From NCBI GenBank assembly GCA_013146195.2, contig CM028384.1, positions 69,911,990 to 69,975,989 of the forward strand: 64,000 nt of DNA, read 5' to 3'. The position numbers and the translations under genes were made by a program. This document shows positions 10,811-22,074 of this stretch, piece by piece. The notes beneath the pieces were generated by a model. The model searched no databases. It was not told where the DNA came from and saw nothing but the letters and a program-made list of their open reading frames with translations. The first letter of the stretch is position 1; every line of letters begins with the position of its first letter. The DNA comes from Codonopsis lanceolata. Lineage: Eukaryota > Streptophyta > Magnoliopsida > Asterales > Campanulaceae.

Positions 10811-11671
10811 AGCATTATGCCATGATAGGAAGTTACGGTTAGTAACTTACTAAGTCTTTGTGACTTACTTTTATTTGTTGGTTGTTTTCCCTAGATCCGA
10901 GCCGAGCGCGGATCCAAGTAAATCAAGAAGATTGCGTTGACGAAGTATTATTTCCGGCAAGGTTGCTACTTAGATAGTTTATTTGTTTTTGGTGAGGTCG
11001 TTGGGAAAGATGAAGTTATGTAAACTTCATGTTGGGGTAGCAACCTAAATGTGAATTGTGTTATTTGTAATTATGTTGTTTAGCTTATTCTTTTGGTAGC
11101 CGACAAGTAGAAGTCGTGCTGGATGTTTATTTATGGTTATATCTCCATATGTTTTCTCGGTTGTTAGTACTTATAAATGTTAGTACTCATGTTGTTGGTA
11201 CCGATCGGTTTTGGTCGCGCTTGGTTAATTGGTGATTATGTTAGCATGTTAAATTGCTAGTTAAATATTATGTTTGTACTCCGGCATGTTTTTAGCCGTT
11301 GAGTTGTTAGACTAGAGTCTTAGACTTAGTGTAATGTTGGGTTCCGGCCGTAGCTTCGCCGATGACTTGGTTTATTTTATGCTCTATATTGAATTGCATA
11401 ACAGGGAGTTTGTTCTACGTGCCCAATGTTGCGGCACGCGAGTCGAATTTTTGGACCGAGAGATTTACTATCTCTTTGGTTGTTTTAGTTTGAGCTTGTT
11501 AGCTCGGGCGCCACTGTTATGTTATATTTTGCTTCCGCGTATGTTTTGAGTTGTCGGTGTATCGCCGTTATGGCCCTACCCATTATTTGCTACTTGTTTG
11601 TTGTTATTTGCTTTCTGGCGGCACGACCTTGGGATTTCGTCTTGGGATCCGGGTCGGGTCGTCACACTCAT

Positions 11672-13331
11672 AGTTCTTAATGGTGTATGTATTTCCTCAA
11701 TTTCAAAACAAACATGAAATAAATGTAAACACACTCCAGGGACCTATTAAAATATTAGCCAGCATACTATGATATTTAGACACGCTGGTTGTTACATATC
11801 TACCTTTTAAATCTTAAGCTCGACCCAGATCTCATCCAAGAAAAACCCAAACTGCACAATCTCCTTATTAAAATAATAGTACTAGTAATAATAAAAAATA
11901 ATAATAACAACAATACCAACAATAATTATAAGAATAATATTTGTTAGGGTCGTTGGCCCCGAATCAAAGATGTAAAGGCAAGATCCACGCTAGTTCCCGG
12001 TTTGACAATTATACACCACCCAAAGAGCAGAATTGCTGCCAAACAATTCATGAGGCATTCCTACAAATAGAAGTTAGTCAAGTCTTTAGGAAGGAAAAGC
12101 ACCCCATGGCATGAGGTGCAAGGCTCGCGTGGCAGAAGCAGTCACAACATCACCTTCTCTCAAGAATCTAGAAGAAATAGAAGGTTCTTTACTTGCCAAA
12201 ACTTCAGTAGAAAAAAATCTGAATCTAAAATATTTTCATCCTATACATCTTCTCAAAGTTATTGATTCCTTGAACCTAACTACACCCACATTTTCTGTTC
12301 TCATTCTTCTCATCGTTCTGTTTCTCCACAGATCTAGTACAATTGTGTTTGAAACACCTTTTCTCCTGTTAACTAGAATCCCCCTAATCTTTTTACTAAA
12401 AGTGAACGAGAAGTAGTTTACTTTAACAAAATCGATTGAAGGAGAAAGCTAAAAGCTCAGGTATATGTACTGATGCCCAAACACTCAAACAGGGTTCTGG
12501 AAGGAAACTTCGACAAATCCTGTTGTAACCTCGTTGTCCAACTAAGAGCTAACAAAAAAGTTTAAATGATAAGTAATGAAGATATGCAACCAGGGAGATC
12601 AGCAATAAACCATCTAGAGTCAGATCTCTAGCCAGATCAGTTGTCTAAGTAAAATGCCTACTATTGGCAGCTTTCTACCACATTTTCACTCTTTTTTTTA
12701 ATACTAAGTGAAAACAGGAAAAAGACAATTTGCTTTCTCTTTTTTTCTCCCATTCCCTCCTTGCACTTGGATGCTAATTCATCTTCCAATTTTTCATAAA
12801 TCGCAATATGAAGGTGAATGGTTAACTTTGGATACTTAAGTAAGTTAAAGACAACATATTTTTAAACTCCAATACAATACCTTATAGAATAAGGAAAGCT
12901 AGAGTTATAGACACAGACATGTATTGTGTCTTGAGTGTCGATGTAGCGGGTGGTGTAGGACACGGCAACCTTCAACATCAAAATAGAAAGATGTGTGTGT
13001 ATAATATGTAAATAGAAAGATAACTAAGAGATTAAAAATAAGTATTATTAAAATTTCTAATGATTAATTTCATAGAATCTTTTCTAAGCATATCTTGATT
13101 TGATATAAATAACCAAAACATAGTTGGGAAGTTGGTACATTAGTTGCTCTTCCATGAAGCATAACCTTCTGGCTCTAGAAACCCTAATTACGTGTTTCTG
13201 TACACGTTGACATGTGTGTTCAACAAGGCTAGTTTCTGTAATGAGGCAAGTCCCCCAATTCATAAAAGGAAAGGCATGTAGAGGAACAATCTCTAGTTCA
13301 GAAGTTACAACAATAACAATCTAAAACAAAC
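11672..13331. other. interior of CACTA-like element, unassigned
   Basis: AT-rich with no convincing coding exon. It adjoins the captured exon at 13332 and may represent intronic sequence of the same captured gene, read on the minus strand. An open frame near 12111-12416 has no recognisable domain and I do not call it. Confidence 0.35.
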
Positions 13332-13430
13332 CTGCTTGATTTCTGGAGGAGGAATTTCAGGGGCCAAATCTTCACATTCCTCAGGATCATTCCCAACAGC
13401 CTCATCATCTGTGAAAATTTCCTCGTGCTT
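13332..13430 (-). pseudogene. captured exon resembling TFIIF alpha subunit
   Basis: On the minus strand this stretch reads as about 33 acidic codons: EEIFTDDEAVGNDPEE, then CEDLAPEIPPPEIKQ. It ends exactly at a plausible splice donor (AAGCAG then GTTTG). The acidic TDDEAVGNDPEE...LAPEIP...EIKQ pattern is what I recall from the plant RAP74-like large subunit of TFIIF, a general RNA polymerase II initiation factor; I cannot run a search, so this is tentative. Its other end is cut by a small inverted-repeat element at 13433. It lies inside the CACTA-like element, where capture of host gene fragments is known for the superfamily. It cannot make a functional protein alone. Confidence 0.45.
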
Positions 13431-13432
13431 AG

Positions 13433-13681
13433 GGGTGGCAATTCGTGTTATCATGTCGTGTTCGTGCCTCATTATCGTGTTTTAATATTATCTATCTTAT
13501 TTGATCATAAATAAAACAATAAATATTAATTTGAATATATTAACAATTTCGTGCCTTTCGTGTCGTGTTTCGTGTTGTGTCGTGTCGTGCTGGGCTTATC
13601 GTGTCATTTGTCTCTGTAATCGTGTTTTATAATCGTGCCTTATTGGTTCGTGCTAACGTGTCGTGCCAGGCATTGCCACCC
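13433..13681. mobile_element. MITE-like element with GGGTGGCAAT ends
   Basis: A 249-bp block whose ends are perfect 10-bp inverted repeats, GGGTGGCAAT and ATTGCCACCC. The inside is filled with CGTGTCGTG-like repeats. It interrupts the captured gene fragment. Superfamily is uncertain (hAT-like ends are a guess); I saw no clean target duplication. Confidence 0.65.
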
Positions 13682-15204
13682 GGCATCACCTATCAATACG
13701 AGTATCCAAGCTTCAAAAACGTTGCTGCTCAAAAATAAGTGACAACAAAATTTATCCACCGATGCTGAAATGATGAGCTCAAAGAAGTATCATTCATGAA
13801 AGGCTATATATAATATTACATAAGCTCTTTGAATAACTATTTGATGTCAAGTTATAAGTGCAGTATGTTTAACTTTTTGCATCATTGTTTTAAGATAAAT
13901 CTGGTGCTTTGTTTCTCCTTTCACCATTATTTATCGTTAAACAAAATAAATATACAAATATCTATTGCCAGGTCTACGTATTACAAAATTAAGACTGGAA
14001 AAAGAGAAACACCACGGCCAGAGAACACATATCGAACCAAATACTCATAACCAAGTTCCTTTTACGTAAAATAATGTGATTATATCAGATGACATATCAA
14101 TGGATTCAAATACATTTCCAATGAGAGACAATCTCATCTTACGACAAGGAGATGAAGAATAAGAAGGTCGGGGAGGAAGAGGTCAAAACATCTTTCAGCT
14201 TTGAACAACCGTTCGCTGCATTGTTTTCTTCAAACATTTTATTCCACCTTCTGAGACTATGAGCTAAGGATTGTACCAAGAAACAAATCAATCAGAAAGA
14301 TTGTCTTAGGAATGCTAACTTAATCCTGACTAGAAATAATGTCACGTTCAAAATTAGCCATAGCACTAAGGAGTTTGTCATGAGTCTCATGACTTTATCG
14401 TACGATTCACAATAAAGAACATCAATTCAAACTGCAATAATTGATAAATAAATAACTAGAAAACTCATAGTGAAGCAGCAAGTGTAGACACAACAAGAAA
14501 TATGAAATGTTCACCTTTCTTAAAATCCTCATCAGACAAATCATGATCACCTCATACTTGGTTGAGTGATATCGATATTATCACATTACCTAATTGGTGC
14601 AGGTAGTGGTCTTCATCATATGTGTCCAAACCATCTCCATTGATTTTTCTCCCATTTTATCTCCTTCTAGCGCTACTTCTACGGATTTCTTCCATATGCA
14701 TATTCAAAAATTTATCTTTTCTAGTATTACCACACATCCATCTGAAGTAATAAACACAAAATTAGGGCACAATTGGGCTAGTAAGGTTAGGGCACAAATC
14801 AGGGAAGAAGAGAGATTTAATGTGAGAGGGAGAGAGAGCGAGCGAGAGAGAGGTGTTTACCAAAGGGTTTACCGAGCAGCCGCAGCAACAATCGCACAAA
14901 GAGTGAGAAAGATTGCATGAAGAGAGAAAGAGATAGACGGAGACTTTGTCGATGAAAATCGCAATAAGAGAGCCGAAGGAGGGAAACAAACGCGGGAACA
15001 AAATATCGTGGGCCTTTTTTTGGTTTAATTAATTATTTGGTCCTTAGTCTTGTTCAACATTTTCATGTATTTCGATGTGTGGAAACGTTCACATACCTAA
15101 TGCAAAGAGGACTAAACTCGACGACAAAAGTGTGAAGTGTATCTAGCTGGGAATCAGTGAGGAGACAAAAGAATATAGGTCGTTTAATCCCATCAACAAA
15201 AAAA
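13682..15204 (-). other. possible further fragments of a captured gene
   Basis: Nothing identifiable, but the arrangement hints at the 5' part of a minus-strand gene. The reverse complement of 14780-15000 is CT-rich like a plant leader (runs of CTCTCT at 14830-14850). A block at 14165-14265 reads as LRRWNKMFEENNAANG on the minus strand without a known match. I cannot assign exons or a product. Confidence 0.3.
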
Positions 15205-16820
15205 ATCATTATAAGTCATGATGTTGATTTTGATGAGCTATGAATGTGGAATTGGAATGGGAAGATTCTTTGAAAGAAGCAACTATAACACAAGACAATC
15301 TGGAATAGAGTCAACTATAGAAGATGGGTAAAGAACAGATGGTGTACAAGCTTCAAAAGGCTCTCTATGGGCTTAAACAAGCACTAAGAGCTTGGTTCAA
15401 CAGAATAGAGTCTTACTTCATCAATGAAGGATTTTCCAGAAGCTCAAATGAGCAGACACTCTTTGTTAATAAAAAGGGAGGTAAAATTCTTATTGTCAGT
15501 GTTAATGTGGATGATTTGTTATTTACTAGTGATGATGGATAAATGCTACAAGAGTTTAAGTCCTCTATGAAAAAGGAATTTGATATGACTGATTTGGGCA
15601 AGATTAGGTTCTTTCTTAGTATTGAAGTTCTGCAAAGATCAGATGGTATTCTTATATGTCAAAAGAAGTATGCTGCTGAAGTTCTAAGCAGGTTTGACAT
15701 GGAAACAAGTAACTCTGTGTGCAAGCAACCCTATTGTTCCAGGACATAAGATTGAAGGTATGAAGAAGGTATTCCAGTAGATGCTACTCACTATAAAGAA
15801 ATGGCAGGCAGTCTTATGTATTTAACAACAACTAGGCCTGATTTGATGTTTGTTGTAAGCCTCGTTAGTCGATTTATGGTGAGGCCAACACAAATGCACC
15901 TTTCAGCAGCAAAAATAATCCTGAGATATCTAAAACGAACAATGGATTATGGTGTACTTTACAAAAGGAATGAGGGCAGCGATTTAATAGCATTTACAAA
16001 CAGCAACTATGCTGGGGATGTTGAGGATGGCAAGAGTACTTCTGGTTATGTGTTCTTGATGAATGGAGGGGCAGTGGCATGGTCTTCAAGGAAACAGCCT
16101 ATAGTGACCCTATCAACAACTGAAGAAGAATTTGTGGCAGCTCTACTTGTGCATGCCAAGTAGTATGGATGAGGAGAATTCTTAGGGAATTTGGTCATGT
16201 ACAAGCAAATGAAACCACTCTAATGTGTGACAATACTTCTACTATTAAGTTGTCTAAAAATCCAATTCTTCATTGGATTTCTAAGAACATCAGGGTAAGG
16301 TTTCACTTTCTTAGAGATCTTACTAGAGAAGGAGCCATTAAGTTATCATTCTGTGGCACACAAGATCAGGTTGCAGATGTGATGACTAAGCCTCTCAAGC
16401 TAGATGCATTTCAAGGCTTTCGTGATAGGTTAGGCATGTATGCAGTTTCAAGTTTGAACTGATTATGTGGCAGATGGCATTCAGTTCAAAGGAGGGATTG
16501 TTGGAAGAAATAAAGAGTTGTGGACTGAGTCAAGACAGCCAACAAAAGTCCTATTCTTTAGGAAGTAGTTAATTGTTTTAGATTGTTTTTCTTTCTGTTA
16601 GATAAACCACTAAATGAGACTTGGTGCTTGTTTTTCCAGTTTTTCTGTTTGTGTAAGGCTTATAAAGTCATTGCTTAAACTATTAGCCTTTAATATTTAA
16701 CACTATACCCCTCTTATTTAAGAAAAAAAAATTTATGAACTATTCTCTAGTAGGAACCCTATAACATAATTACCTCCTAAATATTTCTCACTCTCACAAA
16801 CATGAGAGTCCCTTGGACAC
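15205..16820 (+). mobile_element. 5'-truncated Ty1/copia element with 3' LTR start
   Basis: Retains the end of reverse transcriptase and all of RNase H, a polypurine tract (AAAGGAGGGA ending at 16497) and an LTR starting TGTTGGAAGAA at 16499. The LTR's right end is not certain; I place it near 16820, before an A-run and another TGTTGGAAGAAG at 16838. Everything upstream of mid reverse transcriptase is missing. It lies in the CACTA-like element, in the plus orientation. Confidence 0.8.
15324..16462 (+). pseudogene. copia reverse transcriptase C-terminus and RNase H
   Basis: Four consecutive open stretches, 15324-15542, 15543-15749, 15801-16163 and 16169-16462, together cover the copia RT palm to the end of RNase H. 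Motifs: LQKALYGLKQALRAWF, VNVDDLLF at the position of the catalytic YVDD box (Tyr changed to Asn, so probably inactive), GSLMYLTTTRPDLMF, KSTSGYVFLMNGGAVAWSS and LSTTEEEF, then CDNTSTIKLSKNP and DVMTKPL. Breaks are TAA at 15540-15542, a frame change near 15750-15800, and TAG near 16161-16163. A fragment of a dead element, in a different copia lineage from the Sirevirus copies. Confidence 0.88.
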
Positions 16821-17217
16821 AAAAAAAAAAGAGTAATGTTGGAAGAAGTTCTTCATTACTTTGATGCTACACCTTTAACAAAAATATACATCATGCACAG
16901 GCTTTGAATACGTAACCAATTGATAGAGATGAATTCACAAGATGCATTCATATGCAACCATTTGACATAGACATGATTAAAAACAAAAGTAATTTGATTT
17001 AGTATTGCAAAAAAATCAGAAAGGGCATGCAGCTTACCAGTAATTCTTCTATTCCATCTTGATGACTATTATTAGAATTAACATATGATAATCCAATTTT
17101 TATAGGTTACAACCCAATATATAAAAAGCTATGTAGGTTACTTACTATTAGTAATTTATGTGGAAAGGATTATAACTTTATGAGGCCAAATCAAGATATT
17201 ATATCAATAACCAAGCT

Positions 17218-17262
<45 letters not shown>

Positions 17263-17889
17263 TTGAACTATAACACAAGGTACGAATTCAGCACACAAAA
17301 CAAATTGACTGGAAAAGGCAGATGTCCAAGAAGAAAGATTATGTTGTAAACAAATCAGGTAAATTAATATATATGTGAGATGGTTCGATTTCATTGTATT
17401 GAGAGAGATAGTTAAGGATGCAAAAGTAGAATAGTAAGATATACAGATTTGTACCTCGTAGCCCTAGCTCGTCGATTTCAAAACTTCCGTTCACCTAGTT
17501 CACTGAAATTATGGTTATAGCTTAAAAAAATGTGATTTATATTAGGAGAGTGACCAACACAGAGAAAGGAAGAGAGAATTTCAGAAGGGAAGTGAATATA
17601 TATAATTTAAAGGTATAATACACTATTTGAATTAGAGAGAGATTACCTGGTGTGCTAAGATGTCGAGAGAAATAAAGTCGAGACCGAGGTGTACCGATAA
17701 TCAGATTTCCCTTTAGTCGCCGCAGTGGATTTTGGGGAAAATATGTGGAAGGAATTTTGGGGGAAATCTACAGACCTAGGTAGAGGGAATTTGGGGAAAA
17801 CTAATGTGGAGGGAAGTAAAGCAGGAAAGTAAACTATCCGGGAAAAAACCGCGAACTTACAACTCGGTGAAATACTAGGCGAGAACAAT
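16821..17889. other. right interior of CACTA-like element
   Basis: AT-rich, no gene recognised. It includes a (TA)n microsatellite at 17220-17261. A G/A-rich stretch at 17720-17860 on the plus strand gives Phe/Ser/Pro-rich minus-strand translations with no domain. Confidence 0.4.
17220..17261. repeat. (TA)n microsatellite
   Basis: About 20 TA dinucleotides in a row. Confidence 0.95.
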
Positions 17890-18069
17890 GAAAAATGCTG
17901 ACCTAATTTTCTTACGAGGCAATTGTCAAGTGCCTTAATATTGTATATATTAAAATGGCATTTACAAAAGCCCTATAAGATGATTTTATGAGGCATTTCA
18001 CAAATATTATGTTATTTTATAATATGGCATTTCTAAAAGCCTTAATAGATGATTTTATAGGGCTTTTTC

Positions 18070-18117
18070 AAAAAAGCCCTTAACAAAGTGTCACAATATC
18101 TCTCTTTTTTTGTAGTG
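18070..18117 (-). repeat. right terminal inverted repeat of CACTA-like element
   Basis: Ends AGAGAGATATT...CACTA when read on the minus strand; reverse complement of 6483-6530 with a few changes. Inward of it, 17890-18069 carries subterminal motifs such as AAAGCCCTATAAGATG and AAGCCTTAATAGATG. Confidence 0.85.
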
Positions 18118-18370
18118 ACTATTACTATTGCTATTATTATTAGGGCTAATTACCCAAATCGTCCCTGTACTTTACCCTTTTTTTTCAAATTCGTCCCAAA
18201 ACCCTAACAATCGTCCTTCTACTAAAGTTTGTGACGCAATTGGTCCTTCCGTCAAATTTCGTTTTTTTTTTTTTTCGTTAGGTCAATGCACGTGTGTCTC
18301 ACGTGATATTGGGCAATGGTATAATCGGCAATTCATATTATAAAGTTCAGGGACCATTTAGCTAAGCTTT
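18118..18370. other. unclassified repeat-like spacer
   Basis: Includes GGGCTAATTACCCAAATCGT and a T-run near 18260. It resembles widespread plant intergenic repeat sequence in style, but I cannot assign a family or boundaries. Confidence 0.35.
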
Positions 18371-20835
18371 TCAAGAGCATCCCATTTAAGTGCTTCTTCG
18401 TCTTCTTCTTTCCTTGCAGATCTTGAAAACACATTCATCCATGTCAATGCATTCCTTTGCCTTCGAGACTTGTATTCATTACTTGATAATCCTTGAGTTA
18501 GAGTTCTAGACCAAGTTTACTAGTTTTTCTCATGCTTGCACAATCATTTTTCATAGACTTGTTGCATTTGGAAATAAGATGACCAACTTTTAACTTTACA
18601 GATTCAGTCCTATTTTTGGGCAAACTTCAGGAAAATTCTGGTACCTATATTCTAAAGTGATTGAGATTTACTTTGGGTATGTTTTACCTACATATGTTAG
18701 GATACTCCCTGTAAAATTTGGTAATTTTCCAAGGTGTCTACGTACCTCAATTAGGTCTTGAATTACGGCTGTGCCAGAATTCTATTTTCAGGAAATCAGC
18801 TTCTATACTTGAACTTGTAGTAACCTTATTTTTATGAATATAAGTACAAATGGAGTAATTTAAAATGCTAAAATATACTTTAATGAGTCTAGTTTCAGAA
18901 AAATCAATAATCACCTCATTTGGAGGTGTGTGTTATTTATGGTCGATTTTACAAGATTGACTATCCAGTAACTACACAAATGAAAACTCTGTTTTCCAGA
19001 TTTCGGGTTTTTGACATGTTTTGGTTGAAGACCCCTTTGCCCTTGACCCTTGGCCAACCTTTTCAGCCTAGCACATCATTTTTGAATCTAGTCTAAGCTT
19101 TGTTAACCCTTGGATGAGTTATTAACCAAAGGCTTTCAAGCCTTGACCAATTAGAAGCCATAAAACCACCCTTCACAAGGATTATGGTTTTGTGCACTCA
19201 TTTAAAGCCCTTGACAGCCCATATTTGTCTTCAACCTCTCAAATGACTGAACCTTCATGCCATTGTTGAGCTTGTGAAGCTTCCATACTTGTGTGACCGT
19301 TTGCCGGAGTTTCGGGAACCCGTTTGGCGAACCGAGACCGCCTAATCGAAGGTCGTGCCCTCCTCTTCTACAATCCTTAGTTTATTTGTGCTTCCCTCCA
19401 TTATTCATAGGCTTAAGGTGAGTTCTCAATTCCCAGATTCGTATGTTCAATAAAATAACATGCTTCCTTCATTATATTTGTTCTAAACATGCTTAGGAAG
19501 ACTTCTAGTAAAGTAGAATTCTTCATTTCATCATGTGAAAAGTATGTAAGTTTTTAAGGTTTCCATGTTAAGTTATGATTTTGACTTTGTGTAAAGCATG
19601 AATGATGTTCTAAATGTTCTTAGGAACAACTCTTGTGAAAGAATATATTTCAATTGTATGTTTAACAAAATCGACTATTCTAAGGTTTCAAACTCGAGAA
19701 TTGGATTATGGCTAGTCTAAGGTCATGAATGGCTTGGTTATTGTGTTCTAAGTGAACGGAGAAGATAGAAAATATTAATGGGATGCATATAGTATCTATG
19801 CTCTATTTGGTTGCACTTTTAGCAATGACTCATCAGAGTTGAGTTTAGGGAGTTATTGAACAATATCGACTCCATATTCAATCCCTACGATGTTTGAAGT
19901 TCATTTAACTAGAATACTAGTTTGAGATTCTTGATTTGGATTGATGTTTTTGAATTATATATGTCATAGGGTAGTATGCCTATTTGACATGATGAGTTCT
20001 CTCTTGTCGAACTCGTTTTCTATTTGACTAAATTAGTAAACATATACTTGACTTGGATCGGTTCACTCTTGTCGAACTAGATCCTCTACATGTTCATGAA
20101 TGATAGGTAAACATCTACTTGTCCCCTCATTAGTCCAGCTGGCGTACTTGTTCTTGTCTTCACTGGTTAACGATGCATCACCGTTACGAATTGTTAGATT
20201 TGTGATAATGATGAATTGCCGAACCAGAATCATGCACACACCCTCCTCTCTTGATCACTTTGGAGAAGAATACCTTATCGTAACCATAAGGGTGTTTGGA
20301 ATTATGCTATTCATGGCCGATGTATCAATCAAGTACATTCGACAATACGTTCATGTTAACGCTTGTATTGCAGGAGCTACGAAGCAGCACCGGTTCTGCA
20401 ACATATCCTCTTTATATGTGGTTTACTTTATAGCACTTATGTGAAACCAACGTGCTAACATGGATATGTGAACTAAGTATTTATAAGAATGAATGCTTTG
20501 ATTGACTTGATATTAATGATGATATCTATCTATGTATGTTGCATGATGACATGACATGCATAATTGTTAGCTCACAAAGTTTTTATGACTTACCCCCTCC
20601 CTTTTACTACTTTAGATCAGAGTCGTCCAAGTCCTTCCCATTGAGGTGTTGCAGATTTCGCGCTTGTCCGAGATTACTCGTGACGAGGTTGATTTAAAGA
20701 TGTCCTTATTTTGTTCTCTTTTGAAAGGACATTGAGTATAGCAAGTTGTTGATTCTTATTATGTTAGATTTATATTTGTTCATACATTACCCTAGTTTTA
20801 TACTTCAGTGGCTAATCGGGCTGCGTATCGATTAG
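18371..20835 (+). mobile_element. LTR-like sequence related to the 3.7-kb solo LTR
   Basis: No open frames. The stretch 20150-20265 (GATGCATCACCGTTACGAATT, then TTTGTGAT, then GCACACACCCTCC) parallels 9985-10100 of the solo LTR. Both are followed some 400-700 bp later by a GACTTAC...TAGATC(C/A)GAG block (about 20585-20630 and 10862-10905). So it is probably a diverged LTR of the same gypsy group. It is cut off at 20835 by the Sirevirus LTR. Its left end is not determined. Confidence 0.5.
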
Positions 20836-22005
20836 TGTGGCAACTGTGTATAGAACTTTGCCAAGTATAGCTTTTATAGGACTTCACAGGTTCAGCGGAA
20901 GACCTCTTCAAAGCTTCACCGGAAGACCTGCTCCAGCTCACAATCGGCAGACCTTGTCTACACTCGGTCAAGATCATGACGTGTCTAGTCAAGCATTCCA
21001 TTATGAATCAATTTAAATTTATCCTTATCAGTTTGAATTTAAATTGAGACATTCCCTGACACCTCAATCCCACCGAAAGCAGCTTTCCAGCGGGGAAGAC
21101 TTTTCGCAGAATGAGCAAAGGGAAGCGGTCACCTATTGTCTGTAACAACTCTCAGATCTGACACCCAGATTGCCCCACTTCCAGAAGATCTCAGAAATCA
21201 TTCCCTGCTCTAGATATCTGTGAAGACGAATTTCCTGACTGACAGCCCCATGCATTTAATGCATTCAACCTAATAGAGCTGTTAAAGTCTTCGTCTTCTC
21301 CAACGGCTCTCAAGATTGCACCTGCTATAAATGCTGCCATTAAAGACTGAAGAAACAACGAAAACATATGATCGATCACTTGTCGAATTGCTCTGAAAAT
21401 CTACAACGACTCAGTCTTAATACTCAGTGCATTCAAGAGATCCTCAACAGATCTAGAAGTCCTCGTCAACAACAAGAAGTTGTTCATCAACACTTATTGT
21501 TTTAACTTCTTGTTGTTTTCATTCTTAAGTTATTCTTCTGCACAAATTAAATATCTTGTTTATACAGATATTTAATTCCTTAGACCCCAAACACAAGTCA
21601 ATATTTTGTACACGATCCATTAAGAATATTCTTTGTAATAGATCTAGTGGAAAATATAGTGCACTATTTAAATCCAAGGTTGACAGCCTTGGTAGTGGAC
21701 GTAGCACTCTTTATAGTGTGAACCATCCCAAAAGACTTGTGTTATTCCTTTACTGTTTGTCTACTGTTTGAACTGTTTATTACTTTAGTTATCTTTATCC
21801 TTTAAGCAATGAGAACTTAAGTAACCGTTAAGGTCTAGGTAGTCCTTATCGGCAGACTTGAAACTACTTTGAAAGTCTTCCGCTACTTCAATCTTTTCAA
21901 TAGATTGTAAGTACCTTTCAAAGAACTTACTCAAAAGTTTTTAAATGTACAATAAGCTATTCAACCCCCCCTTCTAGCTTATTATTGTGCCCGTTGGGAC
22001 CCACA
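20836..22005 (+). repeat. 5' LTR of the Sirevirus-type element
   Basis: Starts TGTGGCAACTG and ends GGGACCCACA, so its termini are the short inverted repeat TGTGG/CCACA. Length 1170 bp fits the long LTRs of this group. Several CGGAAGACC-like motifs recur inside. The start was chosen by the inverted-repeat match; without the 3' LTR it is not confirmed. Confidence 0.7.
21324..21332 (+). promoter_or_regulatory. TATA box in Sirevirus LTR
   Basis: CTATAAATG about 490 bp into the LTR, the expected place for the U3 promoter. Inferred from motif and position. Confidence 0.5.
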
Positions 22006-22007
22006 AT

Positions 22008-22020
22008 TGGTATCAGAGCC
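22008..22020 (+). promoter_or_regulatory. primer-binding site
   Basis: TGGTATCAGAGCC, two bases after the LTR end, is the standard copia primer-binding site complementary to the 3' end of initiator tRNA-Met. Confidence 0.9.
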
Positions 22021-22074
22021 TTACTCTTTGAAAACAAGTTTTTCCAAGATTAAACTCTTGAGAGATTCAATCCA

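Larger units (their letters stand above)
7974..11666 (+). mobile_element. solo LTR, 3.7 kb, probably gypsy type
   Basis: Starts TGTAAAACCC and ends GGGTCGGGTCGTCACA (TG...CA), flanked on both sides by the 5-bp target duplication CTCAT (7969-7973 and 11667-11671). There is no internal coding region, primer-binding site or polypurine tract, so this is a single LTR left by LTR-LTR recombination. Its great length and the GGGTCGGGTCGTCACA end recall the long LTRs of plant Tat/Ogre gypsy elements; that assignment is inference. A promoter-like TATA box at 8712-8723 sets the plus orientation. It carries an internal 70-bp tandem repeat and a block (9985-10100) related to 20150-20265. Confidence 0.85.
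6483..18117. mobile_element. CACTA-like transposon, 11.6 kb, with nested insertions
   Basis: The two ends are inverted copies of each other over about 48 bp, beginning CACTACAAAAAAA and continuing through GATATTGTGACACTTTGTTA and AGGCTTTTTT. The right end also shows subterminal motifs (AAAGCCCTATA, GGCATTT) repeated inwards to about 17890. No tnp2-type transposase is present, so the element is non-autonomous or degraded. Inside it are a solo LTR (7974-11666), a captured exon (13332-13430), a small inverted-repeat element (13433-13681) and a truncated copia (15205-16820). The flanking trinucleotides (AAC left, ACT right) do not form a clean 3-bp target duplication, so the boundaries rest on the inverted ends alone. 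Confidence 0.78.

Noticed and set aside
14594..15001. Overlapping open frames on both strands
   Set aside because: They lie in leader-like sequence with GAGAGA runs and have no known domain; noted only as possible captured gene sequence.
3486..18117. Single CACTA element from 3486 to 18117
   Set aside because: The 18117 end matches 6483 over 48 bp but matches 3486 only over the first few bases.
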